A stretch of 64,000 nt of DNA, taken from NCBI GenBank assembly GCA_027605045.1, contig JAQFWX010000032.1, forward strand, positions 124,001 through 188,000, written 5' to 3'. The translations under genes and the position numbers were made by a program. This document shows, piece by piece, positions 1 through 11,275 of this stretch. Under the pieces are notes generated by a model that saw only the letters and a program-made list of their open reading frames with translations, did not search any database and was not told the DNA's origin. Origin of the DNA: Phallus indusiatus. Taxonomy: Eukaryota > Basidiomycota > Agaricomycetes > Phallales > Phallaceae. Each line of letters starts with the position of its first letter. Position 1 is the first letter of the stretch.

Positions 1-1147
1 GAGATGATTCTGCGTCAAGTCTAAGCAGAGTGCATCAATTAACTGGTTTGTGATGCCTGTTTCTCTCAATTGCTCGGGATGTGAGCCGGTCCCTGATTTT
101 CAATTATCACAGGGTTTTCGGACCCCGTCTATGCTGAGGCATATGTCAAGGTCCAAGGATTTGATATCTTGTTAGGTGTGTTCTGGCATGATGGAATTCT
201 CACGTTATGATGTTGATGAAGTTGCGACTAGATGTATTGATTGTCAACCAAACATCTGATACTCTGCAAAACTTATGTATAGAGTTTGCCACCTTGGGCG
301 ACTTGAAATTAGTCGAAAAGCCAACAACGTATACTCTGGCTCCTCATGGTTTCCATAGTATCAAGGCTACGATTAAGGTTCGAATAATAGATAGGAGACT
401 GTTCTCCCTGACAAGCTTGCTCATCATCTCTTTAACCCCAGGTTGCTTCCACTGAGACTGGCGTTATATTTGGCAATATCATCTGGGAGTCTGGCACAAC
501 TGAGAGCTGTGTTATTCTCAGCGATGTTCATATTGATATAATGGATTACATCAAACCTGCTTATTGCAACGAATCTCAGGTATGGAATTATCTGTTCCCC
601 ACTAGTTCCGTTACATTTTTAACATCGTAGTTCCGGAGCATGTGGACCGAGTTCGAATGGGAGAATCGGGTTAACGTTAACACCACAATAACGTACGCCT
701 CCAGATTCCGAGATTTTGGTTTTGATGCTTACCATTACCCTTTTTAATATAGGGATTTGAGGGAATATTTGCAACATATCATGAAATCAACGAACATGTC
801 TTGTTTGACACCAGACACTGCTATGTCTGGAGAGTGTGATTTCTTGTCCGCAAACATGTATGCTCGTAGTTTGTTCGGTAAGGCTATGTTGAACAGATTG
901 CGCCTGTCGGTGCTCATCGATCATCTGACACTTGTTATACAGGCGAAGACGCATTGGCGAATTTGAGCATTGAAAAATCAGACGGTGTCATTGTTGGTCA
1001 TGTACGGATCAGGAGTAAAACACAAGGCATTGCCTTGTCCTTAGGGGACAAAATTACGCTGGGTGAGTCATGAACGGACTCGTTTATGAGTCGAGTGTTG
1101 ACTCAGCAATTGCAGCGCAAAAGGGATCTACTAAGAGTCCTAATTGA
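1..1147 (+). CDS. SEC26: Coatomer subunit beta (beta-COP), C-terminal part, 5' end outside window
   Basis: Beta-COP is part of the COPI coat that drives Golgi-to-ER and intra-Golgi vesicle traffic. Eight exons can be joined in one frame: 1-45, 113-175, 232-377, 442-579, 631-692, 753-877, 943-1061 and 1116-1147. All introns are GT-AG and short. The product reads [20 protein letters not shown], then a stretch containing [16 protein letters not shown], then [11 protein letters not shown] and [10 protein letters not shown], and ends [14 protein letters not shown]. This is the conserved C-terminal appendage of beta-COP, including the final [15 protein letters not shown] block. The start of the gene lies upstream of base 1. 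Identity is by remembered family similarity and is very sure; exon edges are sure because frame and splice sites agree. Confidence 0.95.
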
Positions 1148-2224
1148 TGTATGTAACGGATATCATTATTTATTTTTAACCGCGAAGGTCCGACAGTGAG
1201 AGACACGAGTTTGCAACAGCCTCATCAGCTGTACAGCATTTCCACGCGGACTTCCCTCCTATGTGCTTACCATCGAACACATCGAGCATTGTAATATTTT
1301 ATGGGTGCTCGGAATATACAGCCAAACAAATCTCGGACTTGATATGCCATCTCACGCCAGTGATGGCCTTGTGAGCCAGCTTTAAACAAACCAGTTTGCC
1401 AACACCCCTCAAACTACTGGCACGCGACCTTTCAACTGTTTCCGAGATCCAATGGTAACTGGCGTCTGCAAAAAGCTGTGAATGCAACGAATGCAACGTG
1501 TCCTTTCTTACAGTGTATAGTACATAGCGTTAGAGAAACCGTCGCGAAGGTGAGAAGAGTATATGTATCCACATTATAGTGTACAACGGTTGCTGCAAGC
1601 CATGTGCCTGAAAGTCAACTTCAGTGTATTACATACCATCTATTACCATCTATCGCCGTGTATGAACGTAAGAACGTAGATACATATACATATGGCCCTT
1701 ACACGTCGGTGTGCAAGCTTGATGAGGTTTTTTTGCTCAGGTTTGGCTTACCAATCCTCCTTTGCGTCGCGCTTTTATTTTTTTTGCATCTGCGCACAAC
1801 GTCGAAATGGATGAACGCACTCAAACACCAGCGAAAATATACTTTGTGTAGCCCGTCGAAGGAGACTGCGGTCGTTCTAATTTTGCCTTTTCCCGTCGGA
1901 CATTATCATTACTTTCTGGGGCTACACCGGGCTGCCGCCAGTGCTCCTGAGGCTACCCAACCGCCAAGGGCGAAAGTGCGCACGCCAGTCCCTGTTTGGC
2001 TATACCCGCAAAACGTCCCTTTGCCCAAAGTAATTTTTCTTATTTTCTAGCCGAGAATATTTTCGCAATTTTCCTTTGATGGCAATGTGCACATTATAAT
2101 TATTTTTCTGACGTACATTCAAACACCGCTGATGGCAGCACACTCGTCCCGGCAGGCCGCTTTGCCAAAGAGTCTTTTTTGAGATGAGTTCATTCGGACA
2201 GCATCTTGTTCTCTACCATATATT
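1148..2224. other. Intergenic region between beta-COP and lipase
   Basis: No supportable gene. A 148-codon open frame at 1604-2050 lacks an ATG start and any family resemblance. The stretch includes the 3' flank of beta-COP and presumably the lipase promoter. Short direct repeats are visible near 1640-1660. Confidence 0.5.
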
Positions 2225-4332
2225 ATGTCCTCCTTTCACAAACCCCATGCTCATTTTTATCGCAACTACCCTATCATGCCCACAAGAGCAAAACGCGCTG
2301 TCTCCTCTCCTTACCCGCGACATTCATTACACGCCTTAACTGGGGACGACTTAAAATCACAACTACAGGCATTGCACGCCGATGAAATAGCATATCTATG
2401 CCAGCAATGGAGGCGGCATCATGTTCCCAAAGCCGTGGAAGACAGCTACATGTATCTCTTTCTTCGTACCACAAAAACATATATCAATTTTCTCTGGGAA
2501 GTTTGGTCCAGAGCTCTTTGGAGCACTATTTTCTTTCCAACTAGTAAGCATCCGCATATTTTTTTTCATGGTTTCCGTTTCTAACGTCGCCTCTCAAGCC
2601 TACTTTGATCGACTTTCCATTGCAGCCTTCTCCCTTGTATCATCCTGGATAGTTTTTTTCTTATTGATCTGGTGTCTTATCGCAAACCATCCTTGGTTCA
2701 TTAAAACCTTCAATCAATGGTCCAAAGATAAGGCCAATGGTATGACCCTCATCAACGCTGGTGAGTATTTGGCTACGGCAATTCCATCTGTCTGGTAACT
2801 AATGCTCATTATCCTCTTCATTAGCCTATCCTAGCATGTTCGAAGAATATACTCAAGAGCATTTTCAAGCCGCAAAGCTGCCTTCAGTAGACCGCTTCGA
2901 GGAAGCCCGAACACTTCCACAAAAAGGGTGTTCAACCTAGATGTAAGTAACCCTCACATTTGCATTTGCCCCTTTGCCAACTCATTGTTTTCTATCAGAT
3001 TGCCAAGTTTTTGTGAGCTTGTTAACATTCCCTCAATGGTTTTCTTCATTCTAAATGCTTTTTCAGATTACAATGCTCCGCTCTGATGTATGAGCGAACA
3101 TCGGCACCGTTGCATCATGCGCTGGACGTATCGAAGCGTCTGACTCATCGTCACAGCCGACATCTGAACGCAGTAAACTCTAACAAACCTGGGGCACTTT
3201 TAACCGCCACGCTTGGTGAAGATGTGGCTAATGAAGTCAATAGTCATCTACACGCCAACGCTCAGGAAGACGTTCTTGCCGCTTTTGCCTCACGACTAGG
3301 AATTCGCTATAGCACTGTATCAGAATTGAACAGTCAAGGAAGTGCCTTTTGTGGCATGTTCTGGGATCCCGAGAGCACATGGATTGTATTAGCCTTCAAA
3401 GGGACGACACCTACAGAATTTGTCGAATGGACAACCGATTTTTCATTTAACCCGCGAGATGTCGGGCACTGGATTCGAGGCTGGCGTCGAGCTCATGGAG
3501 GATTCGTTGACAAAATATTTCCGAAAAGGATCAAGCGGGGAGCACGTTTACCCTATGATACTATTCGCGAAGCTATCAGAACAGTATCGGCGCATTTACT
3601 TGTTAACAAGCCCCCTCACACAGAGATTAATGTATGGACTACCGGACATTCTCTCGGATGTGCTTTGGCGTCCTTGGTCTATGCGCGTCAAATTAACGAG
3701 CCTAGAGAACTAGGGCCTAATGTTACAGTTAGAGACGCCTACTTGTTTGGAGCCCCCATTCTTTGTGATGTTGAATCAGTGAATGGTATGTTCGTGGTCT
3801 TCTTGTTCTCATATTATAACTTACCCGGTTATTTATAGCGTTTAACAATCGTATGAACCATGATTACGATCACCCCAGAACCATGTGGCGCATCACCAAT
3901 GGACTTGATTGTGTTGCCCGTAGTCTTCCCCACTCTGGTGACTACTCCGAGTGGAACATCTCTCCATATAATCTCTTCTCTTTGTACGTGTCCAATTATC
4001 ATTATTTTCATTTACTCCTTTTCTGATGCAATACATTTTCTGGCAGTGCACATATTGGTACTGAAATTCAAATCCGGCCTGGACCATGTTCTAGTCTCGT
4101 ATCTGGAGAAACACACATTACACCGGGTTCGCATGTCAGAATTGACAGTGCTTTCATGACGAATATGTCACTTCTGAAAAAGGACTCGAAAGCTCGAAAA
4201 CTTCAGGAAAACATTCGCAAATTGGGAAGATGGCCCATTATCGGTCGCATAGTAACTCACGGGACAGCGAGCTACTGGATCACTCTCAACGAGCTCAAAA
4301 TCGGCAACTGTGAATGGGCCGAATCATGGTAA
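2225..4332 (+). CDS. Class 3 lipase (alpha/beta hydrolase) with N-terminal membrane segment; frameshifted in this sequence
   Basis: Seven exons: 2225-2543, 2599-2760, 2825-2942, 2999-3012 (only 14 nt), 3067-3785, 3839-3983 and 4047-4332. The nucleophile elbow GHSLG lies at about 3645-3660, in TTGHSLGCALASLVYARQ, and is followed by YLFGAPILCD, as in fungal lipase_3 proteins that hydrolyse acylglycerols. A hydrophobic segment (AAFSLVSSWIVFFLLIWCLI) near residue 115-135 suggests membrane anchoring. Exon 3 ends in the frame of RFEEARTLPQK, but the next block VFNLDIAKFLLQCSALMYE is in another frame; the switch falls on the A5 run at 2921-2925. Exon lengths sum to 1763 nt, one short of a multiple of three, which fits one lost base (about 587 residues if corrected). 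A second possible start is the ATG at 2276. Confidence 0.85.
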
Positions 4333-4650
4333 CCGTGACGAAACTTTTTTTTTTATTTTATATATTATCACTCAAAAAGGTCTGGAAAACGTAAATTATA
4401 CACATATATATATCTATAGCCTTCTCGACATTGCATTTTCATTTCAAAATCTTATCCCTCACATCTTCACTCGCTGTTTCTTCGTTTTCAACACATATTT
4501 CTTACATATTTACCCTTACAATACACCATCATGTACCCATACCATCATCAATCAATGCTGATTATTCACAAATAGTTCCAAAGATGTAAAATATAATCCT
4601 AATCATACTTTTATTCTAATACATTGACAGAAGCCAAGCTATCCAACTTT
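4333..4650. other. Short convergent intergenic region
   Basis: AT-rich DNA between the convergent lipase and aldo/keto reductase genes, holding T runs and a TA dinucleotide stretch near 4400. No gene or RNA recognised. Confidence 0.6.
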
Positions 4651-6531
4651 TTACAATCTGCGACGGAATTGAGCCTTAAGAGGACGTAAACAATCATCAT
4701 CAGCGAACAATGATAAGATGATATCAATAATAATCTCACCTCAGGTTGGGGCTTGCTACCAACTATATCCTCGATTTTTTGCAGAACGTCAGGAGTCAGC
4801 TTAGCTAACAACGGCACAGCAGTTAAGTTCTCTCTGAGTTGATCAGCAGATGTTACTCCTAAGATGACAGTGGCGGTCTGTCGTAGTCAAACGCCAAATG
4901 TCAAAAAATCAACAAATCAGGATCTTCGCGCTTTTCGATTAAAGGAGGAGGAGACGACGTACACTGGGCTGTGCAGCAACCCAAGCAAGCGACAGCGCGG
5001 TAACAGTTGTACCTAGTTCTAAGACAAGTAGTATAATAGGTTAATTTATTAGCCGGACTGAGGCGGTGCTACATATAAGTCATCGTCCTCTTACCTTTTG
5101 CGAGAGCCGTTAATTCCCTGATCTTTGAAATTTTGGCTTGACCCCTGACAAAAATGTAAATCTACAAAAAAAAAAAAAAGAACACATGGCTACTCGACTT
5201 ACTCTGGAGTCTGAAGTTCTTTGAGTCGCCGTTGGAATTCGTCGCTGTGCACGTCGAAACGGGATCCAGTAGGAATACCGTCATTGTACTGTGTTGTTGT
5301 CAGTGTGTTGATGCTCTCCTTCCTGTTTGGGGAGATGTTTCATAAATATAGGACTAACCTTTCCAGTGAGCAGTCCAGCTGCCAGAGCCGAAAACACAGT
5401 CGTTTTTGTACCGTAATTGCGGTAGATAGGTCTGTGATGAATTAAGCCTTCCAAGTTAACCCAAAGGGTAAAAAGATCACATACGCATATTCGAGCTCGG
5501 GACGATCCCGGTGGAACAAGCTAGCAAGAAAAAGGGGGTTTAGGGTCACCTGGAAAAACTGCAGGGCCAAAAAAAAAACAAAAACAAACTTGTGTTGGCA
5601 CTGCTCAGCAATTGGAGCAATAAGACCCAGCCTGGACGCGACGTGATGAGCTTCTTCAATTTGCTGTGCAGTCCATTCAGATGTTCCCCAATAGAAAGCC
5701 TGTATGATATCATATGATATCCATCAGGCTTTTTTTAGTAAAGAAAAGAGGGGTCAAGGTATATTGAGACGAACCCAGCCTTGGTCAATGACGAAGTTGA
5801 ACGCTCGAACGATTTCCTCCTGCCAGGAACATGGTCAGTTGATACATACATAGATACTGAGGTAGAGTCTGCTATTACCATGGGCACGGTTATATCGCAT
5901 CGATGAGCGAATATGACATCAACATAGTCCATTTGGAGGCGTTGTAGAGACTCCTTCATTCCCTCGATAATGCTGTGAGAGACCAGTGTCAAGGGACTAC
6001 TATCATTGCAAGGGTCATTTGACAACTCACTGCTTGCGACTCAACCCTTGAGCATTGGGACCTGAACGAACACCCCAGTAAATTTTAGTAATGATTACCA
6101 GATCGCTACGACGATAACCAAGCTCCTTAATGGCACGACCCCTGTTGTGATACACTGATTGAAAACGTAATGAAAAGAAGAAAGTGAGATCTATCTACAT
6201 TTCGATTTCGGAATTTCCTTCAGCATAGCTCTCCGCGGTATCAAACCTGTAAAAAATCACGCATTCGAAAATTTGTTTGACAAAAAGGGTTTTAATTTTG
6301 TACATACGCATTGATACCAGCTTCGAAAGATGTTTTGATGATTTCTTTCACGGGATCACCAATGACAGTACCACCAAGTGTAAGCCCTGTCATCATCAGT
6401 TTAAACGCCTCTCATGATAATAAACTTTGCTTATACATACATCCACCAACGCTGAATACGGGAACACGAAGTCCAGAGGGACCTAACCGCCTAAAAGGCA
6501 TGTCCTTTTGATCAAACTCTGGGAACGACAT
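4651..6531 (-). CDS. Aldo/keto reductase, voltage-gated K+ channel beta-subunit-like
   Basis: NADPH-dependent aldehyde/ketone reductase of the Kv-beta-like (AKR6-type) group, predicted cytosolic. The N-terminus carries [19 protein letters not shown], followed by [17 protein letters not shown] (catalytic Asp and Tyr), [12 protein letters not shown] (catalytic Lys), [12 protein letters not shown] (catalytic His) and [15 protein letters not shown]. The nucleotide-binding end [19 protein letters not shown] lies near the C-terminus, and the protein ends KPQPEAQFRRRL after a last small exon (stop at 4651-4653). The ATG at 6531 is the first in frame. About ten short exons with introns of about 50-60 bp. 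The gene is convergent with the upstream lipase. Substrate cannot be told from sequence. Confidence 0.9.
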
Positions 6532-7028
6532 GACTGTAGAAGAACGGAGACTGGTGAAAGATTATGGAAGGGGGTCTGAAAGGTAACCGACTTGCGTGCT
6601 CTTGCGTGGCATTTTGCTCTTTTTGTATCGGAGGGAAATCAGTGAGAAAATGAGATATCAATATATCAAGTTCGGAGAAACCTCGAAAAATCGTCACGCG
6701 TCGTGTAGGCGATTTCTTCAACAGGCTAGACTTTCTCCCTAATCAAATCGATTTTGGAACCTCTTGCATGCAAAACTAAATTTACTTTTTATTTGCATTA
6801 CATGAGTGGTAGTTCTTGAAGCAACATAGCAGAGCTTGAGGAGAGGTTTCCACCACAAGGTTCGTTGAATTCACTCCGATTCGGGTGCCATTGTCCGGCC
6901 CGATTACCCTGTCCATGGGAGAACGTCATGGAAAATCGTATGTACGCAGAAATAAATATGTAAAAAAAAACTAAACTATCAATAGCGCAAATTACAAAGT
7001 GGAAATACAACCGGGACGAATCAAGACT
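6532..7028. other. Intergenic region
   Basis: Holds the promoter side of the aldo/keto reductase gene and the 3' flank of the fasciclin gene. Open frames here are short and have no recognisable content. Confidence 0.5.
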
Positions 7029-7886
7029 TCAATCGATGTCGACAGTACCATCGATTATATATATTACACCGTTAGAAGCCTGTTTTCATATCATCAATTC
7101 ACCAATATGAAGCGGTATAAGAAAGAAAGAATTCGCTCACCACTTTCTCATCTAAGATTTTAATTCCATTGTTGAGGATGTACTTCTTCCATACTGGTTT
7201 ATCGTCGTCTAGGTCTGGCAAACCATCTTGGGTTTCGACACCCCCTCCGATAGGGGCACGGGACTGCCCTTGAGCGGGCTTAAAAGTGACTGAAACCCCA
7301 GGCGTCAAGGTATCGTAAGGTGTAGCAGATGTGAAATCAATAGGGCTCATCTGTGGCCGAAAAGACAAGAAGTCGTCAAAAACCATTCGTCGCCCCGGAC
7401 AACAGAGGAGCTGAAACGAAAAACTTACGGGAACAATGTGAGCACCAACCCACTGTTTGACTCGATCGCTAGATCGTACATAAAACTCTTCATTGGAAAG
7501 TTGTGAAATATCCGCATGTGGATCATCATTCCTATAGAATAACATCAGCTTCAGCATCTCCTCCTTTGCCAGTGGCTCGTTACGGCGACAACGTACGGTT
7601 TCCTTGCCAGAGCCTGAACAGCCTTGTTTGTAGGTACAAACAAGGTTATACCATTTGAATTGTCCTCAGTGAATCGTTTGCTAATGTCGGTGTCTCGTGC
7701 ATAAGAGTAATATATGGATGATTGTGTTTGTATTGTGAGCAAGTCGGCAAGGTTTGGCAATACTCCTTGAGGTCGTATAAACGAGTCTTCGTCGCTCTTC
7801 ATTATTGTTTGTCCGGCGAATGTCGTACAGGATACTATGGCAATATGAAAGGATGAGAGGGCTGCAATCAACCGTTTCGACCACAT
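7029..7886 (-). CDS. Secreted FAS1 (fasciclin) domain protein
   Basis: Four exons. The N-terminus MWSKRLIAALSSFHIAIVS is a predicted signal peptide. The FAS1 fold is visible as NLADLLTIQTQSSIYYSY, then GITLFVPTNKAVQAL (the H1-type motif), then the closing block ASNGVIYIIDGTVDID at the C-terminus. Introns follow QALARKP, GAHIVP and KILDEKV, and all are GT-AG. FAS1 proteins are cell-surface or wall adhesion proteins. No GPI signal or transmembrane tail is seen, so it is probably soluble or vacuolar/secreted. It is the first of a run of surface-protein genes up to 12118. It contains a single FAS1 domain, which is short for the family. Confidence 0.85.
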
Positions 7887-8087
7887 TGTCCAGGGAATAG
7901 TCGGGGCTATGACACCACGATTATGTAATTTGGAACTACTATTATGTCATGGCGAAATTACTTTCGACGATATAAAGAAATCATTCATATATTAACTATA
8001 TGTTAACAAAAGGAATGAAAAAACGAACAAAACCGAGATTAATTGGCCCAAAAGAGTGGTTGTGATTTACAAGAATTATTATTCCCA

Positions 8088-8963
8088 TTAGAGCACCCAG
8101 GCGAACAAGGTCAAAAGGGTCGCGGCGAGGGGAATGGTAACGGTTTTAGCACCGTTGGGAGCATTGGTACCAATGATTGACGAATTGTCAGATGAAGCAG
8201 TAGAGCCCGGATTGGGTATTATGACAACTGGTGTCGTGGCCGGGCTTGAAGTCGTACTAGAACAAGATCATCAGGATTTTATGACGCCGCGAAAAGAGAG
8301 CGATGTACCTAGCAGGTGTAGTGGTTACTGAAGACGAAGCAGTTGAGCTGGAAGTCGAACTGGAAGTATTGTTTGCTGAGGTGGAGGAAGCTGACGGAGT
8401 TGGGGTAGGAGAAACAAGACCGGTATGTGGTCCACTGACTGGAAACCATATATTATTCAATAGTAAAGATAAAGTTGAAGAAAAAGTCGTACTATCATTC
8501 TCGATAACAAAGAATTCCCCGGTTTGCGCGAAAATGTTCGTGATATTACCATTCTGGACAAATAGTAGAGAGTACTCGGGTCTATACAAAGGTCGTCAGG
8601 GTTTCAAAAGGGGGTAAAGGTGGTACAACTAACCCAGGCTCTACATCAGGCATTTGGAAAGTAATTGCCGAATTTGGTGTAGGAACATTATTCGCAATCG
8701 CAAGATTTTGATGGAAATCGGGGTGGCTCATTTCTATCGTAAAGCTCTCGGGGTCGCTATCCAAATCACTGGACTTCCAGTGAACGGTGTTTGTGGTATT
8801 CCCTATCAGATTTTGGGTTTCTATCGTGATTGTTGCGCGAGTGAATGCAACAGCGAGGGTAAGGACCGACCTACATATCACGAAGTTTAGGCGTTAGCTA
8901 AATATAATGCAAAAACTGAAGAAACAACTGGAATAATTACAGATATTTCAAAAGAGACGACAT
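8088..8963 (-). CDS. Serine/threonine-rich GPI-anchored protein with Kre9/KNH-like N-terminal domain
   Basis: Exon 1 (8941-8963) encodes MSSLLKYL and splices to exon 2 at 8870, giving the signal peptide MSSLLKYLSVLTLAVAFTRA. The next part (TITIETQNLIGNTTNTVHW, ESFTIEMSHPDFHQNLAIAN) is the immunoglobulin-like Kre9/Knh1 N-terminal domain found in fungal wall proteins. After YSLLFVQNGNITNIFAQTG comes a Ser/Thr-rich stalk (SASSTSANNTSSSTSSSTAS) and a hydrophobic GPI signal ending TIPLAATLLTLFAWVL. A 54-nt GT-AG segment inside the ENDSTTFSSTL region is probably an intron although it is an open frame. It has a divergent paralogue at 11276-12118. Role: predicted wall-bound surface protein; exact function unknown. 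Confidence 0.85.
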
Positions 8964-9320
8964 AGTTGGATTGTTAAAGAAAGACTTGTGTTGTGGGAGT
9001 ACAAATTATTACAACCTTCACCGACGTGGAGGAAAAAGACAAAGTGTCAGAGAAAAAATTTTCTCTCGTATCAATCAGTCGGCCCTGGTGCGTCGAAGGC
9101 GTGAGAGCTTTGGTGTCACTGAAAATTTAACGACTATATCTTTTTCTTTCTTCGAAGTTGGCTTTACAATTCAAGCCCTTACAATTGAAAGAAGCATACC
9201 GACTGAATACCAATATCATGCAAGAAGTTTCATACTTATTTCTCCGAGAATTTGGTGTGTTCCGCATTCCCGCTGCCGTAGGATGAGACGTGGTAAACTT
9301 TCCGAGCTCGAGGACTCTCG
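8964..9320. other. Intergenic region, upstream of the KNH gene
   Basis: Likely promoter of the minus-strand KNH gene. A plus-strand open frame crosses it but has no coding features that I trust. Confidence 0.5.
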
Positions 9321-9521
9321 TTATGCATATAGATGTTTATATGAACTGACACTTGATGTCTTTGATTTTTTTTGCTTTTTCAATAGCGACACGGTATAGC
9401 AAAGAGCACAGATTATTATGAAGACCGCGGATGTCGGCATCGCGACAATGGGCGTGAATGCTTGGCCAGCGTGATTGAGGTTCTTGGTGATTAGGTTAGG
9501 GATAGGCGAGCCGCGAGACAT
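9321..9521 (-). CDS. Possible small single-pass membrane protein (66 aa), unsupported by family
   Basis: An ATG-started open frame of 66 codons. It has one clear hydrophobic segment, PTSAVFIIICALCYTVSLL, followed at once by a basic stretch (KKQKKSK) and a Ser/Tyr tail ending SSYKHLYA. This is the layout of a small tail-region membrane protein with positive-inside topology. I do not recognise a family, and no intron or TATA element supports it. It could also be the last exon of a longer gene or chance. Low certainty. Confidence 0.25.
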   Translation of the reverse strand: MSRGSPIPNLITKNLNHAGQAFTPIVAMPTSAVFIIICALCYTVSLLKKQKKSKTSSVSSYKHLYA

Positions 9522-10350
9522 ACATCGACTAAGGTGCCGACTGAAGAGCGCATGGGTATCAGTGTGTGAGCGCGGTGTGAGTGCGATGCGTCGTGCCACT
9601 TATCACCACGCGTTGCATGTTGACACGTCAAGTGTGCTGATTGGCTTTCATAGTGATTTGTTGTCTGACTGAGTCATAATTTTGGAGTTCATCCAGTTTA
9701 AGACAACTCGATACTTTTCAGAGAACGATGCTTGTGAAATGTCCTCGCCGTGCACTTCCAGACAGACTCATTAATTCATGGCAGTCTCTAATTACGATCT
9801 ATTACCTATTACTACCGGCTTTTACAAATAGAAAGGCAAGCCGTTAGCTTGGCAGCTGATGCAGACTGATGATGGACTGATGATGTTCATGATGCTGATG
9901 TTGATATCAAGTTGTGTCTTCTCCCGAGGTATAAGCGTCATGACAGCCATGAGACTGCTGGGGCTCAAGTCAAAGTGGGTAGCTCAAACTCCTACCTGTA
10001 ATTGGAAGAAAATACTAATACCTGAAGTAGTTTCATTAGCCTTCAATGCAGATAATTGCATATAGAATATTATCATGGTCTCTTTGCCGTTATCAAGCTC
10101 CCTTATTTGTCTTAATCAATTTACCATATAGAAAGACTCGGAAACTGCATAACACCTTTTGGCAAATCTTCAGTTGTTTTCACGATTCATGAACTCCACC
10201 TCTGGGTGATCATTACAACCAGTCTGGGATTAGGCAACTATACACCTGGTAAGGTTTCTCTTAAACCGTCACCGTCTAAGCCGAATTCCTTGTTATCATT
10301 AGCAAGTGATGCTCTGTATCCATTTATTAATTGAAAAAAAAAAACAAGCG
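9522..10350. other. Intergenic region
   Basis: No gene seen. Contains a run of ATGATG/CTGATG-type trinucleotide repeats around 9859-9905 and the upstream region of the small secreted peptide gene. Confidence 0.5.
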
Positions 10351-10357
10351 TATAAAA
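10351..10357 (+). promoter_or_regulatory. TATA box of small secreted peptide gene
   Basis: TATAAAA 107 bp upstream of the ATG at 10458, followed by imperfect CTCAAGC direct repeats at about 10380-10400 and a pyrimidine-rich leader. Confidence 0.6.
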
Positions 10358-10457
10358 AGTCGCTCATCTGCTAACTCAACGCCTCAAGCCTCAAGCCTTA
10401 AAGCTCCATCTTCAAAGCTATCATTGGTATTTTTCTCAGATCAGCACTACGACTACT

Positions 10458-10622
10458 ATGCATTTCGTCAAACTATTCTTTTTCCTCGCTCTTTCTGTCT
10501 CCTCTGTCTTGACCGTCCCGCTCAATTCCGGGTATGAAATCGATAACGTCGAGGTTCCAGCTCCCAGATCTGAGGACGGTCGTGGAAGATGTTCCGGGAT
10601 TCTAGTGAGTTTTGTCATTTGA
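10458..10622 (+). CDS. Small secreted peptide (54 aa)
   Basis: An ATG-started frame beginning MHFVKLFFFLALSVSSVLT, a textbook signal peptide. The mature part (VPLNSGYEIDNVEVPAPRSE and a short basic stretch with one Cys, GRGRCSG) is acidic then basic. A GT donor occurs just before the end (after CSGIL), so the last residues may differ if an intron at about 10610-10640 is used. A canonical TATA box lies 107 bp upstream. It sits between two GPI wall-protein genes. I do not recognise a family; it could be a secreted signal or effector-like peptide. A pheromone precursor is unlikely because there is no CAAX end. Confidence 0.55.
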   Translation: MHFVKLFFFLALSVSSVLTVPLNSGYEIDNVEVPAPRSEDGRGRCSGILVSFVI

Positions 10623-11275
10623 TCATCAAATTTCTTTAGTTACGTATTTTGACAATGTAGGACATCCTATGCCAGTAGAGATTAAGGCTATTTCAAGTCT
10701 GTTTAGTAACTTGTCTAATAGCCATTGAAGGCTGAGCTTGCTAGTCCAGACGCGTAAAATCAATGTCTGCTTTCTTCTACTTTGCGCATATATATATGTC
10801 GGACTGTGCGTTTTGGATACTTGAGAAGTCTTATGCAAGTATGCAGATGGATTCCCATACAAATATAGGAAATTAAATATGATTCCGAGCCGCTCAAGTA
10901 CCAGATCAGCCAACACCCTAGACCCGAGTCACCGCCTTTTTGTGAACAGCCGGAGAAGTGATTTCATGTATTGTTCCAGCCCAGAATCAGCATGTCATCT
11001 CATGTCATGTCGTGTCTTTATACATCGTGTAAAAAGATGCATGCCTCATCGAGACAACGTTGGAAAGTGACAAATACAGTACAGTCAACAACCTCCAGAG
11101 TCCAGGCGCCTGGTCCCGGAAACAGCGGGAATATTTCCAGCTCCGATCATCAGCTTTAAAAATAGGAAGATTTATAGGATTGCCAGCCCTGACTTCCTTG
11201 TTTCTCATCTTCCACCCTTTTCCTCCTTCCTTTCCCCGCGTCCCTGCAGCCCGTACACCACCTTAAAAATTAAAA
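10623..11275. other. Intergenic region
   Basis: 3' flank of the small peptide gene and promoter of the second KNH gene. No further gene seen; only short frames without family features. Confidence 0.5.

Noticed and set aside
1604..2050. 148-codon plus-strand open frame
   Set aside because: No ATG start, no family resemblance and no splice pattern; probably chance.
8303..8617. Glu/Val-rich plus-strand open frame
   Set aside because: Antisense of the Ser/Thr-rich stalk of the KNH gene; composition is a shadow of that repeat-like coding.
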